Source: Achromobacter xylosoxidans (GTDB taxonomy: Bacteria > Pseudomonadota > Gammaproteobacteria > Burkholderiales > Burkholderiaceae_B). Taken from it: a stretch of DNA of 64,000 nucleotides. Shown in pieces: positions 18,697 through 31,089 of the stretch. Where the stretch lies: NCBI RefSeq assembly GCF_014490035.1, contig NZ_CP061008.1, positions 930,001 to 994,000 of the forward strand. The letters run 5' to 3'. The notes below the pieces were generated by a model, which was given only the letters and a program-made list of their open reading frames with translations, was not told the origin of the DNA and made no database searches. The stretch's first letter is position 1. The number at the start of each line of letters is the position of its first letter. The position numbers and the translations under genes were made by a program.

Positions 18697-20958
18697 ATGA
18701 AATTCCGCTTCCCCATTTTCATCATCGACGAAGACTACCGTTCCGAGAACGCGTCCGGTCTGGGTATCCGCGCCTTGTCCGCGGCGATCGAGGCCGAGGG
18801 CGTCGAGGTGATCGGGGTGACCAGTTACGGCGACCTGAGTTCGTTCGCCCAGCAGCAGAGCCGCGCCAGCGCCTTCATTCTGTCGATCGACGACGAAGAG
18901 TTCGACGTGGATTCGCCCGAGGACGTGGCCAGCGCCATCAAGAACCTGCGCGCCTTCATCGGCGAGCTGCGTTTCCGCAACGCCGACATCCCCATCTACC
19001 TGTACGGCGAGACGCGCACTTCCGAGCACATTCCCAACGACATCCTGCGCGAACTGCACGGCTTCATCCACATGTTCGAGGACACCCCCGAATTCGTGGC
19101 GCGCCACATCATCCGCGAGGCCCGCAGCTACGTCGACAGCCTGCCGCCGCCGTTTTTCCGCGAACTGGTCAAGTACGCGCAGGACGGCTCGTACTCCTGG
19201 CACTGCCCCGGCCACTCCGGCGGCGTGGCGTTCCTGAAGAGCCCGGTGGGCCAGATGTTCCACCAGTTCTTCGGCGAGAACATGCTGCGCGCCGACGTCT
19301 GCAACGCCGTGGACGAACTGGGCCAGCTGCTGGACCACACCGGCCCCGTGGCCGAATCCGAACTGAACGCCGCGCGCATCTTCCACGCCGACCACTGCTT
19401 CTTCGTGACCAACGGCACCTCCACCTCCAACAAGGTGGTGTGGCATGCCAACGTGGCCGCGGGCGACGTGGTGGTGGTGGACCGCAACTGCCACAAGTCG
19501 ATCCTGCACGCCATTACGATGACGGGCGCGATCCCGGTGTTCCTGCGTCCCACGCGCAACCACCTGGGCATCATCGGCCCGATCCCGCTGGAAGAGTTCC
19601 ACCCGGACAATATCCGCAAGAAGATCGAGGCCAACCCCTTCGCGCGCGAAGCGGTGAACAAGAATCCGCGCATCCTGACGCTGACGCAGAGCACCTACGA
19701 CGGCGTCATCTACAACGTCGAAATGATCAAGAAGCAGTTGGGCAGCTATGTCGATACGCTGCACTTCGACGAAGCCTGGCTGCCGCACGCCTCGTTCCAC
19801 GAGTACTACCAGGACATGCACGCCATCGGCCAGGACCGCCCGCGCAGCCAGGACGCGATGGTGTTCGCCACCCACTCCACGCACAAGCTGCTGGCCGGCA
19901 TCTCGCAGGCCTCGCAGATCATCGTGCAGGAGTCCGAGACCCGCAAGCTGGACCGCAACGTCTTCAACGAAGCCTATCTGATGCACACGTCCACCTCGCC
20001 CCAGTACGCGATCATCGCGTCCTGCGACGTGGCCGCCGCCATGATGGAACCGCCGGGAGGCACCGCGCTGGTCGAGGAGAGCATCCGCGAAGCCCTGGAC
20101 TTCCGCCGCGCCATGCGCAAGGTGGAGTCCGAGTTCGGCAAGAACGACTGGTGGTTCAAGGTCTGGGGCCCGAATCGCCTGGTTTCCGAAGGCATCGGCA
20201 ACCGCGACGAATGGATCCTGGAATCCAACGACCATTGGCATGGCTTCGGCGAAATGGCCGAAGGCTTCAACATGCTGGATCCGATCAAGGCCACGATCAT
20301 CACCCCGGGCCTGGACATGTCGGGCAGCTTCGGTGAAACCGGCATTCCCGCCGCGCTGGTCTCCAAGTACCTGACCGAGCATGGCGTGGTGGTCGAGAAG
20401 ACCGGCCTGTATTCGTTCTTCATCCTGTTCACCATCGGCATCACCAAGGGCCGCTGGAACACGCTGCTGACCGCCTTGCAGCAATTCAAGGACGACTACG
20501 ACCGTAATCAGCCGCTGTGGCGCATCCTGCCGGAATTCTGCCGCGACCATCGCCGCTACGAGCGCATGGGCCTGCGCGACCTGTGCCAGGAGATCCACGA
20601 AGCCTACCGCGCCCGCGACGTGGCGCGCCTGACCACCGAGATGTACCTGAGCGACATGGTGCCGGCCCTCAAGCCGTCGGACGCCTTCGCCCGCATGGCG
20701 CACCGCGAGGTCGAGCGCGTCGACATCGACAAGCTCGAAGGCCGCGTCACCGGCGTGCTGCTGACGCCGTATCCTCCGGGCATCCCCCTGCTGATCCCGG
20801 GCGAACGCTTCAACCGCACCATCGTCCAGTACCTGCAGTTCGCGCGCGAGTTCAACCAGCGCTTCCCGGGCTTCGAAACCTACATTCACGGCCTGGCCGA
20901 CGAAGTGGGTCCGGACGGCGAAAAGCGCTACTACGTCGACTGCCTGATCGAAGACTGA
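18697..20958 (+). CDS. Orn/Lys/Arg decarboxylase (PLP-dependent, fold III-type family)
   Basis: A 753-residue decarboxylase of the large basic amino acid family (AdiA, LdcI, SpeC). The N-terminal wing (about 1-130) is receiver-like and drives oligomerisation. The PLP domain contains SWHCPGHSGG, the NGTSTSNKVV loop, the HFDEAW aspartate and the PLP Lys397 in STHKLLAG. A C-terminal domain follows. The product is agmatine, cadaverine or putrescine with CO2; length fits lysine or arginine decarboxylase, but I cannot settle the substrate. CAGGAG lies a proper distance before the ATG. The next gene starts within its stop codon, so the two are probably co-translated. Confidence 0.9.
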   Translation: MKFRFPIFIIDEDYRSENASGLGIRALSAAIEAEGVEVIGVTSYGDLSSFAQQQSRASAFILSIDDEEFDVDSPEDVASAIKNLRAFIGELRFRNADIPIYLYGETRTSEHIPNDILRELHGFIHMFEDTPEFVARHIIREARSYVDSLPPPFFRELVKYAQDGSYSWHCPGHSGGVAFLKSPVGQMFHQFFGENMLRADVCNAVDELGQLLDHTGPVAESELNAARIFHADHCFFVTNGTSTSNKVVWHANVAAGDVVVVDRNCHKSILHAITMTGAIPVFLRPTRNHLGIIGPIPLEEFHPDNIRKKIEANPFAREAVNKNPRILTLTQSTYDGVIYNVEMIKKQLGSYVDTLHFDEAWLPHASFHEYYQDMHAIGQDRPRSQDAMVFATHSTHKLLAGISQASQIIVQESETRKLDRNVFNEAYLMHTSTSPQYAIIASCDVAAAMMEPPGGTALVEESIREALDFRRAMRKVESEFGKNDWWFKVWGPNRLVSEGIGNRDEWILESNDHWHGFGEMAEGFNMLDPIKATIITPGLDMSGSFGETGIPAALVSKYLTEHGVVVEKTGLYSFFILFTIGITKGRWNTLLTALQQFKDDYDRNQPLWRILPEFCRDHRRYERMGLRDLCQEIHEAYRARDVARLTTEMYLSDMVPALKPSDAFARMAHREVERVDIDKLEGRVTGVLLTPYPPGIPLLIPGERFNRTIVQYLQFAREFNQRFPGFETYIHGLADEVGPDGEKRYYVDCLIED

Positions 20959-22160
20959 TGTTCGATGTAGCAGTACTCGGCGCCGGCGCCGCGGGCATGA
21001 TGTGTGCCGCGGTCGCCGGCCAGCGCGGCTTGCGCGTGGTGCTGGTCGACCACGCCGAGCGCCTGGCGGAGAAGATCCGCATTTCCGGCGGCGGCCGCTG
21101 CAACTTCACCAATATCGGCGCCGGCCCCGCCAACTTCCTCTCCGACAACCCGCACTTCTGCCGTTCGGCCTTGGCGGGTTACACGCCGCAGGATTTCCTG
21201 GCGCTGATGAAGCGCCACCACATCGCCTGGCACGAGAAGCATCGCGGCCAGCTGTTCTGCGACGATTCCAGCGAATCCATCATCGAAATGCTGCGCGCCG
21301 AGTGCGACGCGGGCAGGGTGCAGTGGCGCATGGGATGCTCGGTGGCCGAGATCGGCCATGGCGAGCAGGGCTACGAGCTGCGCACCAGCCAAGGCCCGAT
21401 CCGCGCCGCGAAACTGGTGATCGCCACCGGCGGCATGGCCATTCCCCAACTGGGCGCCACCGATTTCGGCCTGAAGATCGCGCGGCAGTTCGGCCTGAAG
21501 GTCGTGGAACCGCGGCCCGCCCTGGTGCCGCTGACCTTCGATGCCGAGCAATGGCGGTCCCTGTCCGAATTGTCCGGCGTGGCGCTGGAGGTCAATCTGC
21601 ACACGGGGCAGGGCAAGGCGCGCGGCGAGTTCCTCGAAGACCTGCTGTTCACCCATCGTGGCCTGTCCGGCCCCGCCATTCTGCAGATATCCAGCTACTG
21701 GAAGCCTGGCGAACCCATCGTGATCGATCTGGCGCCTGGCCGCGATCTGGCGGAAGAACTGTTGGCGTCGAAGTCGGGCAACCGGCAGCAGCTGCATACC
21801 GTGCTGGCGGGCCTCTGGCCCAAGCGCCTGGCTGACCGCTGGCTGCACCTGGCGGAGCAGGGCGGCAAGCCGGGCCTGGCGGCGCTGCGCCTGGCCGACG
21901 CGCCGGACAAGACCCTGCGCGCGCTGGCGCAGGACATCCATCAGTGGAGCCTGGTGCCCAGCGGCACCGCTGGCTACAAGAAGGCCGAAGTCATGCGCGG
22001 CGGCGTGGACACGCGCGGCCTGGACCAGAAGTCCATGCAGGCCAAGACCGTCGCCGGTCTTTATTTCATCGGCGAAGCCGTGGACGTCACGGGCTGGCTG
22101 GGCGGCTACAACTTCCAGTGGGCCTGGGCCTCGGGCGTGGCCTGCGGCAAGGCGCTCTAG
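20958..22160 (+). CDS. YhiN/HI0933-type FAD-dependent oxidoreductase
   Basis: A 400-residue flavoprotein. The N-terminal Rossmann motif is AVLGAGAAGMMCA, and the family signature RISGGGRCNFTN follows near residue 48. An inserted substrate-domain contains FTHRGLSGPAILQ, and the C-terminus has the second FAD segment GEAVDVTGWLGGYNFQWAWASG. Members are widespread but their substrates are unproven. Its ATG overlaps the decarboxylase stop (TGATG), which suggests translational coupling; whether the two act in one pathway is unknown. An imperfectly ended hairpin follows the stop. Confidence 0.9.
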   Translation: MFDVAVLGAGAAGMMCAAVAGQRGLRVVLVDHAERLAEKIRISGGGRCNFTNIGAGPANFLSDNPHFCRSALAGYTPQDFLALMKRHHIAWHEKHRGQLFCDDSSESIIEMLRAECDAGRVQWRMGCSVAEIGHGEQGYELRTSQGPIRAAKLVIATGGMAIPQLGATDFGLKIARQFGLKVVEPRPALVPLTFDAEQWRSLSELSGVALEVNLHTGQGKARGEFLEDLLFTHRGLSGPAILQISSYWKPGEPIVIDLAPGRDLAEELLASKSGNRQQLHTVLAGLWPKRLADRWLHLAEQGGKPGLAALRLADAPDKTLRALAQDIHQWSLVPSGTAGYKKAEVMRGGVDTRGLDQKSMQAKTVAGLYFIGEAVDVTGWLGGYNFQWAWASGVACGKAL

Positions 22161-22198
22161 CTTCCCCAGGCGGGACAGGGCGCCGATAGGCCGGCGCT

Positions 22199-22223
22199 AT
22201 GGCAGGTATTGGAAACCTGCCAT
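22199..22223 (+). terminator. Hairpin after the flavoprotein gene, weak terminator
   Basis: Nine-base-pair perfect stem (22199-22207 with 22215-22223) and seven-base loop. Only a short T-rich stretch follows, so termination may be partial. Confidence 0.45.
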
Positions 22224-22235
22224 TGTTATATCAAA

Positions 22236-22250
22236 TAAAAATACTTATCA
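22236..22250. promoter_or_regulatory. Candidate Fur box upstream of sodA
   Basis: Read on the minus strand, the 15 bases match the 7-1-7 Fur consensus (TGATAAT-N-ATTATCA) at about 11 of 14 positions. The site lies 60 bases before the sodA start in an AT-rich island that is distinct from the surrounding GC-rich DNA. Fur repression of manganese SOD is well established in enterics and pseudomonads. Binding here is inferred. Confidence 0.5.
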
Positions 22251-22309
22251 TTTATGTTTTCGATATAGATCCAAGCCCTGAATCGGGGGCGGATCTCACG
22301 GAGACATGC

Positions 22310-22924
<615 letters not shown>

Positions 22925-22954
22925 GCGCATCTCTCGCAAGGAGGGCAGCGGCAC

Positions 22955-23848
22955 ATGAATACCTTCAGCCGTCATCGCGTGCGGCCGGCGGCCACCAGCA
23001 TCAGCGTGTGGACCCTGGCCGTATTGGTGGCCTGCCTGGGCCTGCACCAGCTGTGGGTCTATCTGGACGTGCGTGCGCCGCACGTGGGCGATGCCCTTCT
23101 GGGCGGACTGGTCGCAGCTGGCGCTACCGCCCTGGGCACCTTGCCCATCCTGTTCGCCCGGACCATCCCCCAGAAAATGCAGGACAGCATGTTCGGCTTC
23201 GGCGCCGGCGTGATGCTGGCCGCCAGCGCCTTTTCGCTGGTGGCGCCGGGCATCGCGGCGGGTCGCGACCTGGGTTATGGCCCCTGGGGCGCCGGCTTGA
23301 CGGTAGGCGCTGCCGTGTTGCTGGGCGCGGCGGTGCTGCTGCTCATGGACCGTACCCTGCCGCACGAGCATTTCATCAAGGGCCGGGAAGGCATCGAGGC
23401 GCACCGCCTGCGCCGTACCTGGCTGTTCGTTTTCGCCATCACCCTGCATAACCTGCCGGAGGGCCTGGCCATTGGCGTGGGCTATGCGGGCAACGACGCC
23501 ATGCGCGGCACCGCGCTGGCCACCGGCATTGCTATCCAGGACATTCCCGAAGGGCTGGTGGTGGCGGTGGCGCTGCTGGCGGCGGGCTACCAGCGCGCGT
23601 TTGCCGTGGCGCTGGGCATGCTGTCCGGCCTGGTCGAGCCGCTGGGCGCGGTCCTGGGCGCCGCCGTGGTGGGCTGGTCCGAGCCGCTGCTGCCCTGGGG
23701 CCTGGGTTTTGCCGCGGGCGCCATGCTGTTCGTGATCAGCCACGAGATCATCCCCGAATCGCACCGCAAGGGGCATGAGGTCTACGCGACCTGCGGGCTG
23801 ATGCTGGGTTTCGTGCTGATGATGTTGTTGGACACGGCGCTGGGCTGA
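22955..23848 (+). CDS. ZIP-family divalent metal transporter (BbZIP/GufA-like)
   Basis: A 297-residue inner-membrane protein with eight predicted membrane segments. The binuclear metal-site motifs are HNLPEG (165-170) and QDIPEG (195-200), as in the structurally known Bordetella bronchiseptica ZIP of the GufA subfamily. The C-terminal MMLLDTALG is also shared. An AAGGAGGG ribosome site precedes the ATG. The likely substrates are Zn, Fe or Mn. Its position just after a manganese-type sodA with a Fur-box candidate makes iron or manganese import plausible, but that is inference. Confidence 0.9.
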   Translation: MNTFSRHRVRPAATSISVWTLAVLVACLGLHQLWVYLDVRAPHVGDALLGGLVAAGATALGTLPILFARTIPQKMQDSMFGFGAGVMLAASAFSLVAPGIAAGRDLGYGPWGAGLTVGAAVLLGAAVLLLMDRTLPHEHFIKGREGIEAHRLRRTWLFVFAITLHNLPEGLAIGVGYAGNDAMRGTALATGIAIQDIPEGLVVAVALLAAGYQRAFAVALGMLSGLVEPLGAVLGAAVVGWSEPLLPWGLGFAAGAMLFVISHEIIPESHRKGHEVYATCGLMLGFVLMMLLDTALG

Positions 23849-23905
23849 GGCCGCCGCAGGCATTCCCTGGCTGCGGCTTTCGTTGTATGCTTGCGCCGCT
23901 GTCAC

Positions 23906-24149
23906 GCATGTTGCGGGAGAGAGCGGCCTGTACGTCCGGCCGCCGCCGAAGGCGCAATTCGCCCGGAATCGCTCAGGTAACCCATACCGCCCATGCTTGC
24001 CCTGTCCCGGTTTTTTTACCGCGCGGACGCGGCAAAACAGTACTCTGGAGAGACCTGGCGCCGCCCCTGAACTAGGGACATAGCGAGCAGCCCAGGCGCC
24101 GAAGGTGCAAACCCGCCATGCGGGGCAACTCTCAGGCAAAAGGACAGAG
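23906..24149 (+). promoter_or_regulatory. Tandem glycine riboswitch upstream of gcvT
   Basis: Two glycine aptamers in series. Aptamer 1 (23906-23996) has closing arms GCATG/CATGC, then GGAGAG, GCCGAAGGCGCAA and GCTCAGG. Aptamer 2 (24043-24149) has closing arms CTCTG/CAGAG, GGAGAG, GCCGAAGGTGCAA and ACTCTCAGGCAAAAGGACAG. These are the conserved blocks of the gcvT RNA family. The glycine cleavage genes follow at 24244. In this family glycine usually turns expression on. The 46-base linker between aptamers is long and includes a T7 run. No clear terminator follows aptamer 2, so control of translation initiation is possible. Confidence 0.95.
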
Positions 24150-24243
24150 GGGCGGAAGATTCAGCCGTTGTACAAGTGCACCCCGCTTGGCACCACTGGC
24201 ATTCCGTAACCCTGGCAACACTGCCGCCCCGGAGTTTCCGCGC

Positions 24244-25344
24244 ATGTCCGCAACCCTCAAACGCACCCCGCTGGCTGAAGAACACATCGCCTCTGGCGCC
24301 CGCATGGTCGACTTCGGCGGCTGGGACATGCCGCTGGCCTACGGTTCGCAACTGGAAGAGCACCACGCGGTGCGGCAGGACGCCGGCATGTTCGACGTGT
24401 CGCACATGCTGAACGTCGACGTGGCCGGTCCGGACGCGTTCGCCTTCCTGCAGCGTCTGGTCGCCAACGACGTGTCCAAGCTGACCGTGCCCGGCAAGGC
24501 GCTGTACAGCTGCATGCTGAACCCGCAAGGCGGCGTGATCGACGACCTGATCATCTATTTCTTCGCCGCCGACGAATGGCGCGTCGTGGTCAATGCCGGC
24601 ACGGCCGACAAGGACGTCGCCTGGATGCAGCGCGTCAAGCAGGCCGGCCAGTTCGACGTCGCCATCAACCCGCGCCGCGACCTGGCCATGGTGGCCGTGC
24701 AAGGCCCGAACGCCCGCGCCAAGGTCTGGGCCGCGCGCCCGGCCTGGCAGGCCGCCAGCGAGCCGCTGACGCCCTTCGTGGCCGCCCGCGTGGGTGACGA
24801 CACCTTGGTGGCCCGTACCGGCTACACCGGCGAGGACGGTTTTGAAATCGTGCTGCCCGCCGCCGACGTGGTGCAACTGTGGCGCGACCTGGTCGCCCAG
24901 GGCGTTCGTCCCTGCGGCCTGGGCGCGCGCGACACGCTGCGCCTGGAAGCCGGCATGAATCTCTACGGCCAGGACATGGACGAGCTGACCCAGCCCGACC
25001 AGGCCGGCCTGACCTGGACCGTGTCCCTGAAGAACGCCGAGCGCCGCTTCATCGGCCGCGACGCGCTGGAACAGTTCGCCACGCCCGCCACCTTCATCGG
25101 CCTGAAGCTGCAAGAGCGCGGCGTGATGCGCGCGCATATGGCCGTGCGCACCAAGGAAGGCACGGGCGAGCTCACCAGCGGCACCATGTCGCCGACGCTG
25201 GGCGTGTCGATCGGCTTTGCCCGCCTGCCGCAAGGCGTCAAGCCGGGCGACACGGTCGAGGTCGACATCCGCGGCAAATGGGTGCCCGCCCTGGCTTGCA
25301 AATTGCCGTTCGTGCGTAACGGCAAAGCGGTCGAACACTCGTAA
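24244..25344 (+). CDS. gcvT: Glycine cleavage system T protein (aminomethyltransferase)
   Basis: A 366-residue enzyme that transfers the methylene group from the aminomethyl-lipoyl arm of GcvH to tetrahydrofolate, releasing ammonia. Family segments visible are [43 protein letters not shown] and [14 protein letters not shown]. The start gives [10 protein letters not shown] and is preceded by GGAG about ten bases away. It is the first gene after the glycine riboswitch, followed by gcvH and gcvP with gaps near 100 bases. Confidence 0.98.
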   Translation: MSATLKRTPLAEEHIASGARMVDFGGWDMPLAYGSQLEEHHAVRQDAGMFDVSHMLNVDVAGPDAFAFLQRLVANDVSKLTVPGKALYSCMLNPQGGVIDDLIIYFFAADEWRVVVNAGTADKDVAWMQRVKQAGQFDVAINPRRDLAMVAVQGPNARAKVWAARPAWQAASEPLTPFVAARVGDDTLVARTGYTGEDGFEIVLPAADVVQLWRDLVAQGVRPCGLGARDTLRLEAGMNLYGQDMDELTQPDQAGLTWTVSLKNAERRFIGRDALEQFATPATFIGLKLQERGVMRAHMAVRTKEGTGELTSGTMSPTLGVSIGFARLPQGVKPGDTVEVDIRGKWVPALACKLPFVRNGKAVEHS

Positions 25345-25442
25345 ACTCGAAGCTTCGCGCGAGCCGCCGGCCCCTGGGGCGACGGCCGCCCGCGCGAGGC
25401 GCGCAACACCATTCATCTACCCGCATTCCCTCAGGAGTTCCC

Positions 25443-25820
25443 ATGAGTCTGCCCACCGATCGCAAGTACACCGAGTCCCATGAATGGGTCAAAGCCGAAG
25501 GCGACGTGTTCGTCGTCGGCATCACCGATACCGCCCAGGATCAATTGGGCGACCTGGTCTTCGTTGGCGACGTGAAGGTCGGCGCCAAGCTGAACGCCGG
25601 TGAAACCGCTGGCGTGGTCGAATCGGTCAAGGCCGCTTCGGACATCTACGCTCCCGTGGCCGGCGAAATCGTCGCGTTCAACGAAGAGCTGGAAAACAAT
25701 CCCAACCTGATCAACGAATCGGCCTTCACCGCCTGGATCTTCAAGATCAAGCCGGTCAACGCCGCCGACGCCGACAAGCTGCTCGACGCCGCCGGCTACG
25801 AAGCCGTCGCCAACGGCTAA
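25443..25820 (+). CDS. gcvH: Glycine cleavage system H protein
   Basis: A 125-residue lipoyl carrier protein that shuttles the aminomethyl group between GcvP, GcvT and the shared lipoamide dehydrogenase. The lipoylated residue is Lys63 in [11 protein letters not shown], within the usual hammerhead fold; the N-terminal KYTESHEWV segment is typical. Length matches the family. An AGGAG ribosome site precedes the ATG. Confidence 0.98.
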   Translation: MSLPTDRKYTESHEWVKAEGDVFVVGITDTAQDQLGDLVFVGDVKVGAKLNAGETAGVVESVKAASDIYAPVAGEIVAFNEELENNPNLINESAFTAWIFKIKPVNAADADKLLDAAGYEAVANG

Positions 25821-25923
25821 GCCGCCTGGCCGGAACGGGCGCGCAGGCGCCAGCCACGCGCCCGTTCCGCAAGATGCAATACCGTCCGTCCTCCGACGAC
25901 ACCCGCTATCCCGAGACCTCTCC

Positions 25924-28797
<2,874 letters not shown>

Positions 28798-28844
28798 GCG
28801 TGGGCCGCGAGTCCCGGCGCGAGCCGGGCCCCTAGGCAAAAAAA

Positions 28845-28875
28845 ATCCCCCATCCGAAAGATGGGGGATTTTTTT
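28845..28875. terminator. Bidirectional intrinsic terminator after gcvP
   Basis: Ten-base-pair stem (28845-28854 with 28860-28869) and loop CGAAA, flanked by A8 on the left and T7 on the right. It can serve gcvP and the convergent YdgA-like gene. Confidence 0.92.
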
Positions 28876-28894
28876 GTCTTGCGTCAGCCGAGGC

Positions 28895-30859
28895 TTACTT
28901 CGCCGGCGCGGCCTTGCTGGCCACCGAGAAGTCTTCCGCGATGCTGAAGAACGTGTTGAGCATGATCTGCAGGTTTTCCTTGCCGATGCCGCCTTCCGAG
29001 TTCATGTCCATCTGCAGCACGGCCCGGTTCTTGTCGTCCAGGTAGGCGCGGGTCCAGCGGTATTCCTGGTTCCAGGCGTTGATGGCCTTGAGCGAGACCG
29101 GCTTCTTGCTGCTGTAGGTCGCGGTCACAACGAGGTCATGGCACTTCTCGGTGAAGTCGTTGCACAGGAAGTCGACGCGCAGCTCGCTGGCGCCGGTGTC
29201 GCGGGGATCCAGGATCAGGACCGGACCTTCGTCGCCGTCCTGCTTGCGCGGGTTGTAGACCATGTCGTCCAGCATGGTCGTCACGGTGTCCACGTCGAAG
29301 TCCTGCATGTAGCCGGCCACGGACGCGGTGTCGGAGGGCGCGGCAAGTTCCGCGCCTTCGGCCGGTTCGCCTTCCTCTTCCATGCCGTCCATGTCGTCGT
29401 CCATGCCGGTCGCGCCCAGCAGGCCCGAGAACAGTTCGTCGGCGGGGATCTTCTGGCCGTTCAGGTCGCCCATGCCATCGGCGTAGTGGAACTTGCCGAT
29501 GATGTTGTCGCCGTCGTTCTTGCCGACGTTGAGCATTTCAGCCATGCCGGACATCGAGCGCATCTGGTCGTCGGCTTCCTCGGCGGCCTTCTCCGCGGTC
29601 AAGCCTTGCTTCTTGACGGCGTACTGCACGATCAGGTCGCGCACCATGGGCTTGGAGATGACCAGGGTGGCATCGATCTGCTTGATGGCCTTGACCATGA
29701 TCTCCTGGGGCGTCAGGTCCTTGACGTTGGGCGGATTGGTCAGGTCCAGGGCGAAGGTCAGCTTGCTTTCGCCCTTGTCGGTCTTCCAGCTGATCGGGTC
29801 GATGCTGAACGTGGGGTTGCCGTTGAGCAGCTTGCCGGCGTTTTCCAGCACGGCGTCGAACTGCTCGTCCTTCAGGCCTTCGTCGCTGGCGCCCAGCATG
29901 TACTGGCGCACGATCTGGTTGTAGGTGTCCGACAGCTGCTTGATGGCGGCGCCGTCCAGCTTGGCGAGCTTGATCACGGCCTGGCCGTTGCCCAAGGCCA
30001 CGTCATTCAGAGTGATGTTGCCGGTCTGGTAGGTGGCTTCGACGTTGACGTTCTTGTCGTCTTCGGCCAGCTTGACGCCGTAGCCCAGGTTGTCCAGCGA
30101 GACCTTGACGTCGTCGCCAGGGCGGGTGACGTCGATGCGCTTGAGCTTGACGCTGGAGTCGCCAATGGACAGGCCGAACTTGCCCATGCGGCTGTTGACG
30201 TCCATCGTCAGGCCGGACACCAGCATCTTGATGGGATCGTCCGATTTTTCGCCATCCACCGACAGCGTTTCCATCAGGGCGTGCGCCGTGACGGCCTGCA
30301 GCGCGCGGTCGAAGGTGCCGTTGATCGCCATGCCGCTGAAATTGACGGCGTTGCCTTCGTGCGTGATCTGCACGGGGGCGATATTGGCGGTGGAGGTGGC
30401 GAAGCCGCCGAAACTGATGATCGTGTCGGCGCTCAGGGGCGCGACGCCCTTGGTCAGCTCGAACAGCTCCTTGATGTTTTCGGTCTTGGCGAGCTCGGCG
30501 TGCGTGAACGCCAGCTTGGGCGCGATGGCGCCGCGCGCCAGCGCGCTCTTGGGGAAGGGGCCGTGTTCGATGGATGCGTCGAACTCGATCATGCCCTTGG
30601 GCAGGTCTTCGGCGACCTTGTCGCCCTTGACCAGCGACACGCCATAACGCGCCTGCGTCGAGAACAGGCCGCGCTCGTACTTGAGCTGATCGATGCGCAG
30701 ACCGAACAGAGGCGTGATCTTGGCCAGCTTTTCGTTGGCTTCCGCCAGGTGGCGCTGCGAGCTTTCCTCGATGCGCTTGCCGGTGTACCACGTGGCCCCG
30801 ACCCAGCTTCCCGCTCCCACTATGACCACGCCCAGGGTGATCGCTACGCTCTTTTTCAT
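28895..30859 (-). CDS. YdgA/DUF945-like protein with C-terminal YbjN-like domain
   Basis: A 654-residue protein. A short N-terminal membrane anchor or signal (SVAITLGVVIVGAGSWVGA) leads into a DUF945/YdgA-like region (about 25-480) with the typical KYERGLFSTQARYGV start. An acidic linker near residue 490 is rich in Asp, Glu and Met. Residues about 512-654 match the YbjN (sensory regulator) fold: two Cys in FLCNDFTEKCHDL, and INAWNQEYRWTRAYLDD. YdgA-family proteins are envelope proteins of unclear function; YbjN is linked to motility and stress effects in E. coli. If the whole chain follows the anchor, the YbjN part would be periplasmic, which is unusual. Confidence 0.8.
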   Translation of the reverse strand: MKKSVAITLGVVIVGAGSWVGATWYTGKRIEESSQRHLAEANEKLAKITPLFGLRIDQLKYERGLFSTQARYGVSLVKGDKVAEDLPKGMIEFDASIEHGPFPKSALARGAIAPKLAFTHAELAKTENIKELFELTKGVAPLSADTIISFGGFATSTANIAPVQITHEGNAVNFSGMAINGTFDRALQAVTAHALMETLSVDGEKSDDPIKMLVSGLTMDVNSRMGKFGLSIGDSSVKLKRIDVTRPGDDVKVSLDNLGYGVKLAEDDKNVNVEATYQTGNITLNDVALGNGQAVIKLAKLDGAAIKQLSDTYNQIVRQYMLGASDEGLKDEQFDAVLENAGKLLNGNPTFSIDPISWKTDKGESKLTFALDLTNPPNVKDLTPQEIMVKAIKQIDATLVISKPMVRDLIVQYAVKKQGLTAEKAAEEADDQMRSMSGMAEMLNVGKNDGDNIIGKFHYADGMGDLNGQKIPADELFSGLLGATGMDDDMDGMEEEGEPAEGAELAAPSDTASVAGYMQDFDVDTVTTMLDDMVYNPRKQDGDEGPVLILDPRDTGASELRVDFLCNDFTEKCHDLVVTATYSSKKPVSLKAINAWNQEYRWTRAYLDDKNRAVLQMDMNSEGGIGKENLQIMLNTFFSIAEDFSVASKAAPAK

Positions 30860-31038
30860 CGTTCTGCTTGTATCGTTGATTATCGAGTCATATCCGGTGA
30901 ACCGCGGCTGCTTATGGCCGCCGGACGCTGACGCCCGCCATCGGAATACACGTATTCATCGGCCTGTAAGGCCCGCGGCGAGTATACCGAGGCCGATGGT
31001 CATCTGAGGGCGCTCACCGTTACAGAAGATTTCAAAAT

Positions 31039-31066
31039 GAAAGCCGGCGCAGTTGCGCCGGCTTTC
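31039..31066 (-). terminator. Hairpin after the first M81 gene
   Basis: Twelve-base-pair perfect stem (31039-31050 with 31055-31066) with a four-base loop, 24 bases beyond the stop of the leftward operon. On that strand ATTTTG follows, so it is a moderate intrinsic terminator. Confidence 0.6.
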
Positions 31067-31089
31067 CGGGGTGGGCGCTGCGGCCGGGT

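Noticed and set aside
18658..20889. 743-codon open frame antisense to the decarboxylase
   Set aside because: The Val/His/Gln-rich translation has no domain, and the decarboxylase carries clear PLP motifs.
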